Shown: in pieces, positions 1 through 5,207 of the stretch
Position numbering within the stretch: the stretch's first letter is position 1
Layout of the letters: every line of letters starts with the position of its first letter
Assembly: GCA_003506735.1 (NCBI GenBank)
Contig: DNYS01000183.1
Span: 39,894 to 45,100, forward strand
Direction: 5' to 3'
DNA from: Nitrospinota bacterium
Lineage (GTDB): Bacteria > UBA8248
Length of the DNA: 5,207 bases
The notes under the pieces: model-generated
The model's input: the letters and a program-made list of their open reading frames with translations, nothing else
Told to the model about the DNA's origin: nothing
The model's database searches: none
Position numbers and translations under genes: made by a program

Positions 1-1265
1 GCCCGCCATCTGTCTTTTCCCATCTCCCGGTGCCGGAAGATATTTTCCAGCACGACGATCGAATTATCGACCACCATCCCGACCGCGAAGGCCAGCCCCG
101 CGAGGGAAATGATGTTGATCGAGCGGCCCAGGAGAAAAATAAAAATGAACGTGGACAGCATTGCGACAGGAATGGCCACCGCGACGACGAGCACGCTGGA
201 AACGCTTCCGAGGAAAAGAAGAAGAACGCCGACGGCCAGCGCGCCGCCGACATATATGTTTTTGACGACCAGGCCCCGGGACTGAAAAATATAGTCCGTC
301 TCGTCGTAGACCTGCCGGAGCTTGATGTCCCGGCCCTTGTAAATTCGATTGACTTCCCGGATGGTCTCCTTGAGCTTGGCCATGACCGACATCGTGTTCG
401 CGCCGGTTCGCCGCCGGATGCTAAAGGCGACGGTGGGGCGCGTGGATACGCGCACGCGGCGCGTGGGATCCTCGTAATCGAATTGAACCTTGGCGATATC
501 GCGGAGATAGACGGGTCCCGCCGGAAGCCGAGCGATAATCGTGTTGCGAAGCTGGTCGAGCCGGGTGAAATTTCCCACCGTACGGACGACATAGCGCCGC
601 TTTCCCTCATCGATTTTTCCGCCCTTGGTATTTCGGTTTTCTCTCAAGAGAACCTCGCGCAGGGCTTTCACCGTCATGCCCCGGGCGTTCAAGGCCTCAT
701 AATCGATGGTGACGCGGACCTCGCGATCCTCTCCCCCGAACAAGAACACCGCGCCCACTCCGGGCACACGCTCCAGTTTCGGGCGGATGACTTCGTCCGC
801 GACGACTCGAACCTCATTAATGGGCCGGCTCGTATCGATCACGATCCAGGCGATGGAGTCTTCCGCGTCCGAATTCACCGCGCGAATCGTCGGCCGGTCG
901 GTATCGTCCGGCAAATTGCGGACCAGCCCCATTTTTTCCGACACATCCAGACGGGCGATGTCCTTGTTCGTACCCCAGTCGAATTCCAGAATGACCCGGG
1001 AACGCCCTTCCTCGCTTCGAGAGGTCATTTCCGTCAATCCTTCGACCGAGGTCAGCTTCTGCTCAATCGGCTCGGTGATTTCCTCCTCGACCTCACGCGG
1101 GGCGGCTCCTTCGTATCCCGTCTCTACCGTAATGACGGGGCGATCGATGGTCGGCTTCATCTGAACCGGAATCCGGGTCAAACTAATCAGCCCGAAAAGA
1201 ACCGCCAGGATCACGCCGACCATCGTGGTGACTGGATACCGGACGCACCACTGAGGGATGTTCAT
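1..1265 (-). CDS. RND-family efflux transporter, inner-membrane pump subunit (5' part only; continues past the left edge)
   Basis: This is the N-terminal 421 residues of an AcrB/HAE1-like proton-driven RND pump, which would export small molecules from the inner membrane and periplasm. My translation opens with MNIPQWCVRYPVTTM and a first membrane helix at about residues 12-30. The periplasmic porter region follows (about 35-330), with the family-typical stretch GAAPREVEEEITEPIEQKL at 53-71 and LERVPGVGAV at 164-173. Helices TM2-TM4 lie at about 337-408 and include GMVVDNSIVVLENI at 396-409, the region holding the AcrB Asp407/Asp408 proton-relay pair; here it reads Asp400-Asn401. Full-length members have about 1,000-1,050 residues, so roughly 60 % is missing because the window ends. 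I chose the ATG at 1265 because AAGGGG lies 7 bases upstream and the protein start matches the family. It follows the hydrolase gene by 27 bases and is probably the third gene of the operon. Substrate cannot be told. Confidence 0.95.
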   Translation of the reverse strand, partial: MNIPQWCVRYPVTTMVGVILAVLFGLISLTRIPVQMKPTIDRPVITVETGYEGAAPREVEEEITEPIEQKLTSVEGLTEMTSRSEEGRSRVILEFDWGTNKDIARLDVSEKMGLVRNLPDDTDRPTIRAVNSDAEDSIAWIVIDTSRPINEVRVVADEVIRPKLERVPGVGAVFLFGGEDREVRVTIDYEALNARGMTVKALREVLLRENRNTKGGKIDEGKRRYVVRTVGNFTRLDQLRNTIIARLPAGPVYLRDIAKVQFDYEDPTRRVRVSTRPTVAFSIRRRTGANTMSVMAKLKETIREVNRIYKGRDIKLRQVYDETDYIFQSRGLVVKNIYVGGALAVGVLLLFLGSVSSVLVVAVAIPVAMLSTFIFIFLLGRSINIISLAGLAFAVGMVVDNSIVVLENIFRHREMGKDRWR

Positions 1266-1272
1266 CCATTTA

Positions 1273-1278
1273 CCCCTT
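1273..1278 (-). promoter_or_regulatory. Ribosome binding site of the RND pump gene
   Basis: AAGGGG on the minus strand lies 7 bases before the ATG at 1265. It decides the start: another ATG at 1269, four bases upstream, is in a different frame that does not give an RND protein and lies too close to this site. Confidence 0.7.
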
Positions 1279-1292
1279 GATCTTCCGCCGGC

Positions 1293-1898
1293 TTATGGAG
1301 GACCGGAACCGTATTTCCCCCCGGAACCATCCGGCGGGCCATGAAGCTTCCCGAACCACCAACGGCTCACCGAATCCGAAAGCCGGGGATCTCGCATCCT
1401 GCGCATCAGATAGGCGGCATACCCCGCCAGTCCCGCCAGCGATGCTATCCGCCCGGTGGCGGGCAACAAAATCACCCAGGCCGCCAGGACCACCGCACCC
1501 GCGGTCAGGGGTCCATCCGCCCATGACACCGCGGGAAACCGGACCCGTTCCCAATGGATGGGTGAAAACAGGGCGACCCCCGAGCGGTTGAACAAATCGC
1601 TCACCGTATGCCCCAGGGAGGCAATCAGCCACAGGAAGGCGGCGTGCCAGAAACCCCATCCAAAAAGAGAAAGAACAGCGGCGGCAATCAGCCCGCACGC
1701 AATCAGTCCGATAAAACCGTGGGTGAGGGTCCGGTGATACTCCCGGTAACGGGGCTTGTGGACAGCCAGGAGAACCGCGTCCCAATCGGGGGCGGTGCCC
1801 GCCACGGCGCAAACCGCCAATTCGCCCGGCGTGGCCCCGCTTCCCAGGGCCAGCCCGCCGATTGCGATACCGGCCCCAGCGTGAAATAGCGCATTCAT
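1293..1898 (-). CDS. Membrane-bound metal-dependent hydrolase, YdjM/DUF457 family
   Basis: This 201-residue membrane protein matches the YdjM/YfhP-like 'inner membrane metal-dependent hydrolase' family, whose physiological substrate is poorly defined. Visible metal-ligand-type motifs in family order are His6 (FHAGAGIAIGG), the PDWD motif (Asp38, Asp40), HRTLTHG (His55, His60) and the later pair His97/Asp101 in LGHTVSDLFNRSGVALFSP. Hydrophobic segments at about 8-20, 61-80, 83-96, 129-147 and 150-165 suggest four to five membrane spans. The last 25 residues are a polar Gly/Pro-rich tail. Its ATG overlaps the stop codon of the adaptor gene (ATGA, 1895-1898), indicating translational coupling, and AGGTGG precedes it by 6 bases. 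The longer competing frame at 1270-1908 lacks any of these motifs. Family assignment is firm; the reaction and the link to the efflux pump are unknown. Confidence 0.9.
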   Translation of the reverse strand: MNALFHAGAGIAIGGLALGSGATPGELAVCAVAGTAPDWDAVLLAVHKPRYREYHRTLTHGFIGLIACGLIAAAVLSLFGWGFWHAAFLWLIASLGHTVSDLFNRSGVALFSPIHWERVRFPAVSWADGPLTAGAVVLAAWVILLPATGRIASLAGLAGYAAYLMRRMRDPRLSDSVSRWWFGKLHGPPDGSGGKYGSGPP

Positions 1899-3214
1899 CC
1901 CCGGCCACCTTTTTGGGTGTTCCCCCTGGCGGGCCGGCCGCCTTTACCCCCTCGCGCGCCCGGGCGGCGCCTCTGGCCTTTCAGGCGAACCTTCATTCCG
2001 CCCCGGAGCTTCTCGTTCCCCTGGACGACAATCATCATTCCGGGCTCGATCAACTCGCCGGGAACCTCCACGAACGAATCCACATTCCGGCCCGGGCGAA
2101 AAGAAACCTCGCGGACCTTCCCCTTTTCCAAAATAAATACCGATGCGCCCCTCGGACGAATCAACAAGGCATCTTTCGGGACGAGGAGCACCGAGGATGC
2201 CGCGCCGTACTCCAAAACGATCCGGGCGAACATCCCGACCTTGATGGTGTACTCGGGGGTGTTTTGCAATTCGATCTCAACCGGAAAGGTGCGGGTTTTG
2301 GTATCGGCCTTGGGAATAATCCGGGCGATGCGCCCCCGGAATTTTCGGTTCGGCAGGGCATCCAGCGTCACTTTTGCGGAATCGCCCACCCGAACGGAAG
2401 AGATTTGTCTTTCCGACACCGACGCGCGCACGAGCACCTTCTGGATTTCGATGACTTCCCCGGCCTTTCCTCCTTTCGACACCCACTGGCCCACCTCGAG
2501 CGATTTCTCGGTCAAAAATCCCGTCAGGGGGGAAAGAATGACCGCTTTTCCGAGTTTATCCTCGATACTCGCAACCCGGGCTTTCATCCGGGCAACCTCG
2601 GCCCTCGCTTTTGCCACTTCTTCCTTACGCGGGCCGATTTCGGAAATCCGGAGATTGTATTCTTCCGCCGCAAACTTGCTCTTGCTGATTTGATACTTCG
2701 CAACCGCTTGATCGTAGGTCGAGCGGTTGAGGATTTTCTTTTTAAAAAGGTCCCTCGCCCGCTTGAGTTCCAGTTCGTCCCGCTTCAGTTCGGCTTTCTT
2801 TTCCCGCAAGCGGGCCCGGTAGGCCTGGATTTCTTCCGGCCGGCTCCCTCGTTTGAGCCGCAAATAATCCTGGAAAGCCTTGGCCAACTCCGCCTTTTCG
2901 ATGCGGAGGTCGATTTCGAGATCCGTCCTTCGAAGGGAGGCGATGATCGTTTCTCCCGCCACGACGGGATCTCCCTCCCTGACGGGAACGGTTTCGACCC
3001 GGCCTTCGATTTCGCTGCTCACTATCGATAAGCGGTAGGGCGCGACGGTGCCGACCACCGTGAGTTGGCTCCGAACTGTCCGGCGGATCGCCTTTTTCAC
3101 GGATACAAAGGGCGGCGAGCGGCGGCCTCTCGGCCGTCCCGCCTCGGCATGAGGGGCAACGTGCGGCAATAGAAATGCCAGAAGCATCGCCCAATGAATC
3201 AATCGGTAGCGCAA
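1895..3214 (-). CDS. RND efflux periplasmic adaptor (membrane-fusion protein, HlyD/AcrA type)
   Basis: Predicted periplasmic adaptor that would bridge the RND pump and an outer-membrane channel. Counted from the start chosen here (439 residues), there is a signal peptide at about 1-25 (basic RYR, then LLAFLLPHVAPHAEA). The first lipoyl half follows at about 63-92 (EIEGRVETVPVREGDPVVAG), then a long charged alpha-hairpin at about 99-222 and the second lipoyl half at 226-257 (SPLTGFLTEKSLEVGQWVSK). A beta-barrel domain spans about 259-332, a membrane-proximal domain about 340-412, and a basic Gly/Arg tail 413-439. The hairpin tip carries Arg152, Leu156 and Asn163 in the spacing of the TolC-docking R-L-S motif. 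The start is uncertain: TTG at 3214 gives a normal basic signal peptide and has GGGTGA just upstream. A TTG at 3253 adds 13 residues without a ribosome site, and the ATG at 3187 removes the basic n-region. It is the first gene of the minus-strand operon and overlaps the hydrolase gene by 4 bases. Substrate is unknown. Confidence 0.92.
   Translation of the reverse strand: MRYRLIHWAMLLAFLLPHVAPHAEAGRPRGRRSPPFVSVKKAIRRTVRSQLTVVGTVAPYRLSIVSSEIEGRVETVPVREGDPVVAGETIIASLRRTDLEIDLRIEKAELAKAFQDYLRLKRGSRPEEIQAYRARLREKKAELKRDELELKRARDLFKKKILNRSTYDQAVAKYQISKSKFAAEEYNLRISEIGPRKEEVAKARAEVARMKARVASIEDKLGKAVILSPLTGFLTEKSLEVGQWVSKGGKAGEVIEIQKVLVRASVSERQISSVRVGDSAKVTLDALPNRKFRGRIARIIPKADTKTRTFPVEIELQNTPEYTIKVGMFARIVLEYGAASSVLLVPKDALLIRPRGASVFILEKGKVREVSFRPGRNVDSFVEVPGELIEPGMMIVVQGNEKLRGGMKVRLKGQRRRPGARGGKGGRPARGNTQKGGRG
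1905..1910 (-). promoter_or_regulatory. Ribosome binding site of the hydrolase gene, inside the adaptor gene
   Basis: AGGTGG lies 6 bases before the ATG at 1898, within the last codons of the upstream adaptor gene. With the 4-base ATGA overlap, this supports coupled translation of adaptor and hydrolase. Confidence 0.65.
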
Positions 3215-3218
3215 CGGG

Positions 3219-3224
3219 TCACCC
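3219..3224 (-). promoter_or_regulatory. Possible ribosome binding site supporting the TTG start of the adaptor
   Basis: GGGTGA on the minus strand lies 4 bases before the TTG at 3214. The spacing is short, so support is modest. Neither the TTG at 3253 nor the ATG at 3187 has anything better upstream. Confidence 0.35.
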
Positions 3225-3306
3225 AATGATTTAGGGATCGGTACGAGCAGCAAATTACAATAATTTCATCCGAGACCAATCGATTCCGAAAATCGGCCGG
3301 ATTCGA

Positions 3307-3336
3307 AATATATCTTCCCAAAGCCCCCACAGTCCA
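3307..3336 (-). promoter_or_regulatory. Candidate sigma70-like promoter for the efflux operon
   Basis: Reading the minus strand, TGGACT (3336-3331, four of six matches to TTGACA) is followed by an 18-base spacer and TATATT (3312-3307, five of six matches to TATAAT). Transcription would start near 3300, leaving a leader of about 85 bases before the TTG at 3214. Found by eye only; no operator overlapping it is clear. Confidence 0.4.
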
Positions 3337-3469
3337 CCATAGGGCATCCCATTTTGTGGGCCGGGACAATCCATCATTCTACACCAACCGGGGTTCTTTT
3401 CGGCAACCCTCCTGAGAACAACCCTTTAGAGCATCCTCCAGACCTTCCTCGGGGATAGGCGGATTTGCC

Positions 3470-3498
3470 TTGTTTCCACATCATTCAGACGCCATAAT
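3470..3498 (+). promoter_or_regulatory. Candidate sigma70-like promoter for the ThyX-like gene
   Basis: TTGTTT (3470-3475, keeping the TTG of TTGACA) is separated by exactly 17 bases from CATAAT (3493-3498, five of six matches to TATAAT). Transcription would start near 3505, giving a leader of about 65 bases. Found by eye; the -35 match is modest. Confidence 0.45.
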
Positions 3499-3554
3499 AA
3501 AGGCCGGTTCGCCTCAAATTTCTTCCTGACTATCCAACCGCCCCGACCGCCTGC

Positions 3555-3560
3555 GAAGGG
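3555..3560 (+). promoter_or_regulatory. Ribosome binding site of the ThyX-like gene
   Basis: GAAGGG lies 9 bases before the ATG at 3570 and supports that start codon. Confidence 0.55.
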
Positions 3561-3569
3561 TTCTCTTCC

Positions 3570-5174
3570 ATGCGTATCGTTCTTGCCGGGCACAATGTAG
3601 ACGTAGAGATTCTTCGTGAATTCAAGAGCGATCTTCTCGAACCCACCGCGAACGGGTGGACCGAAGATCTGCTGGGCGCGATGAGCGAGGAGGATCTCCG
3701 CACCAAGGCGCGGGAAGTTCACCGCCGCGCGGCGGAGTTTCTCTCCAAGGACAATCTGACACCCGAAACGATTAGCGCCGCCTATGCGCGCATCAGCCGC
3801 GACACCCGCCCCGTTGACGAATTGCGGGCGGTCGCGAGAGCCGAGGTCGAAAAAGCCCGCAAAAGCAACCGCATGATTATATTCGGATTTGGCCATAGTT
3901 CAGTGGCCGAGCATGCATCTTTTAATATCGATGTCATCGGGGTGAGCCGCTATGCGGTCGAGGAGATTCAAAAATTCCGCCTCCTCGCCTTCACCGAGAA
4001 AAGCCAGCGCTACATTTTGCTCGGAGACGATTTCGTCCTGCCGGCGGAAATCAAAAAAACCGGGCTCGAGAAATTATTCGTATCGGCCATAAAATCGCAA
4101 AACGCCTGCTACCACCGGCTGTACGAAAAACTCCGGCCCTGGGTGTTCGAGCAAAATCCCGGCCTGGCGGAATCGAAGAAAAACCACAAAACCCTGGAAG
4201 GCTGGGCCAAGGAAGACGCCCGCTACATCGTCTCCCTTTCCACCGAGGCGCAGATGGGGATGACCATTAGCGCCCGGAACCTCGAACACGTCATCAGCCG
4301 TTGCGTCTCCCATCCGTTGGCGGAAATCCGGGAATACGGCGAAAAGCTTTTCCAGGCCATCGAGGGTGTGGCCCCGTCCCTCGTTAAATACACCGACCCC
4401 AGCGAATTCAACGTGAAAACCCGCCCCGAATTACAGCTTTCCTCCGAGAACGTATTCGACCGCCACAACGATCTTTCGCCCTCGATGCCGGTCGTCCATG
4501 AGGAGGATGTCATTCTCGTGGATACGACACCGGACGCCGATGTCTTGATTACCACGGCATTGCTGCATTCTTCCTCCTCGCGCCCCATCGGGGAGTGCCA
4601 GGCGGCGGCCTGGGCCATGAGCGAGGAGGTGCGCACCCACTACATCGCTGAAACTTTCCGGTACATGAAGAGCCACGATTCTGTTTTGCGCGAGTTCGAG
4701 AACGTGCGGTGCGTTTTTGAAATTACCCTCTCCGCCGCCTGCTACGGCCAGCTCAAACGCCACCGGATGGCCACCCTCAACACCCAGCCCTACGATCCTT
4801 CCCTGGGGGTCACGGTTCCCTCGGCCATTTCGGCGGCTGGCGCCCTAAACGATTTCCAGGAAGTCATCGGCGAAACGAATGCCGCCTTCGAGAAAATCGC
4901 CGAGCGCTCCCCGAGCGCCGCGCCATATGTCCTGACCAACGCCCATCAGCGAAGGGTTCTTTTCGCCTCGAATGCCCGGGAGCTTTATCATATTTCCCGC
5001 CTGCGGGAAGACCCGCACGCCCAATGGGACATTCAGGACAAAGCCGCGAAAATGCTCCGGCTGGCGAAAAAGGTCATGCCCGCCACCTTGCAATTCGCGG
5101 TGGGAAAACACTTGTTCGAAGAAACGTACGCACAACTGTTTCCCGAAAATTCGCAGGAATTCGCCGCCTCCTAA
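3570..5174 (+). CDS. thyX: Tandem two-domain ThyX-like protein (FAD-dependent thymidylate synthase family)
   Basis: ThyX makes dTMP from dUMP using methylene-tetrahydrofolate, FAD and NADPH, normally as a homotetramer of about 220-250-residue subunits. This 534-residue protein contains two such halves. Half 1 (about 65-285) has an AAYARIS start (70-76), GHSSVAEH at 108-115 (ThyX GHxSxFEH), signature remnant KFRLLAFTEKSQRY at 135-148, Arg218 in the 'AR..LP' position, and SARNLEH plus PLAEIR at 234-254. Half 2 (about 312-525) has EFEN at 375-378, RHRMATLNTQPYD at 397-409, NAREL at 468-472 and HAQWDIQ at 483-489, the last almost identical to the Thermotoga maritima ThyX I recall (HAQWEIQ). Residues 1-65 have no counterpart in single-domain ThyX. 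Each half lacks part of the family signature, in a complementary way. Fold assignment is firm; thymidylate synthase activity is an inference and a non-catalytic or altered role is possible. The gene appears monocistronic within the window and is divergent from the efflux operon. Confidence 0.88.
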   Translation: MRIVLAGHNVDVEILREFKSDLLEPTANGWTEDLLGAMSEEDLRTKAREVHRRAAEFLSKDNLTPETISAAYARISRDTRPVDELRAVARAEVEKARKSNRMIIFGFGHSSVAEHASFNIDVIGVSRYAVEEIQKFRLLAFTEKSQRYILLGDDFVLPAEIKKTGLEKLFVSAIKSQNACYHRLYEKLRPWVFEQNPGLAESKKNHKTLEGWAKEDARYIVSLSTEAQMGMTISARNLEHVISRCVSHPLAEIREYGEKLFQAIEGVAPSLVKYTDPSEFNVKTRPELQLSSENVFDRHNDLSPSMPVVHEEDVILVDTTPDADVLITTALLHSSSSRPIGECQAAAWAMSEEVRTHYIAETFRYMKSHDSVLREFENVRCVFEITLSAACYGQLKRHRMATLNTQPYDPSLGVTVPSAISAAGALNDFQEVIGETNAAFEKIAERSPSAAPYVLTNAHQRRVLFASNARELYHISRLREDPHAQWDIQDKAAKMLRLAKKVMPATLQFAVGKHLFEETYAQLFPENSQEFAAS

Positions 5175-5207
5175 CTCCGGATTTGTAGATCCTCCCCGTT
5201 GTTTTCA

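Larger units (their letters stand above)
3215..3569. other. Divergent intergenic region
   Basis: About 355 bases separate the adaptor start from the ThyX-like start. The region is visibly less GC-rich than the flanking genes near 3251-3316 and 3480-3520, as expected for promoters, and holds one candidate promoter in each direction. Short imperfect inverted repeats occur: CGATT/AATCG at 3281-3295, CCCA/TGGG at 3348-3360 and GGGTT/AACCC at 3391-3409. All have arms of only 4-5 bases, so none is convincing as an operator or terminator. I see no riboswitch, small gene or RNA gene here. Confidence 0.6.

Noticed and set aside
30..1280. Long plus-strand open frame opposite the RND pump
   Set aside because: The product is a low-complexity His/Asp/Arg-rich sequence with no family resemblance, and the minus strand encodes a clear RND protein across the same bases. 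It is an antisense shadow common in GC-rich genes.
1270..1908. Longer minus-strand frame enclosing the hydrolase gene and ending just before the pump start
   Set aside because: Its translation is Arg/Gly-rich without membrane spans or motifs, whereas the 1293-1898 frame has all YdjM-type metal ligands and a good ribosome site. Dual coding is not supported.
1862..3031. 389-codon plus-strand open frame opposite the adaptor
   Set aside because: No recognisable motifs; it overlaps the adaptor antisense and runs into the hydrolase gene. Length is explained by GC-rich codon bias.
3251..3253. TTG at 3253 as the adaptor start
   Set aside because: It is in frame but has no ribosome site upstream, and it would put 13 extra non-basic residues before the signal peptide. 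Retained only as an alternative.
3391..3409. GGGTT/AACCC inverted repeat in the intergenic region
   Set aside because: A 5-base stem with a 9-base loop is expected by chance; no T-run and no second copy to suggest an operator.
3426..3896. Minus-strand frame over the thyX-like start and its upstream region
   Set aside because: It lies antisense to the well-supported ThyX-like protein and crosses the candidate promoter; no family features.
4758..4796. Calling the second half alone a canonical ThyX because of RHR
   Set aside because: The motif lacks the Glu, Ser and Arg that follow in true ThyX, and the 'AR..LP' Arg is Pro452, so the half is not canonical by itself.
5179..5192. Possible terminator after the ThyX-like gene (GGAT/ATCC with 6-base loop)
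   Set aside because: Only a 4-base stem and no clean T-run directly after it; the window ends 33 bases past the stop, so the real terminator may lie outside.

Overview
The window looks like chromosomal DNA from a GC-rich (about 60 % by eye), diderm (Gram-negative-type) bacterium, probably from a poorly cultivated lineage; nothing in it fixes the phylum. The diderm inference rests on an RND-type efflux pump with a periplasmic adaptor whose hairpin tip resembles TolC-docking tips. No phage, transposon, CRISPR, tRNA or rRNA signal was seen.

Layout: positions 1-3214 carry a minus-strand operon read right to left. First comes a periplasmic membrane-fusion (adaptor) protein (3214-1895), then a small membrane-bound YdjM/DUF457-type metal-dependent hydrolase (1898-1293, overlapping the adaptor by 4 bases), then the N-terminal 421 codons of an RND inner-membrane efflux transporter (1265 to beyond position 1). 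Positions 3215-3569 form a divergent intergenic region with one candidate sigma70-like promoter facing each way. Positions 3570-5174 on the plus strand encode a 534-residue protein made of two ThyX-like (FAD-dependent thymidylate synthase) halves in tandem.

How the parts work together: the adaptor and pump would form two of the three parts of an efflux complex across the envelope, with the outer-membrane channel encoded elsewhere or beyond the left edge. The hydrolase between them is translationally coupled to the adaptor and is not a standard pump component. The ThyX-like gene is separately transcribed and has no evident link to the pump.

The most interesting feature is the tandem ThyX protein. 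The family signature (RHRxxSxNExSxRY) is split between the halves: the first half has lost the RH of RHR but keeps E-x-S-x-RY, while the second keeps RHR and N but has lost E, S and R. This suggests either one composite active site per fused pair or a repurposed ThyX fold.
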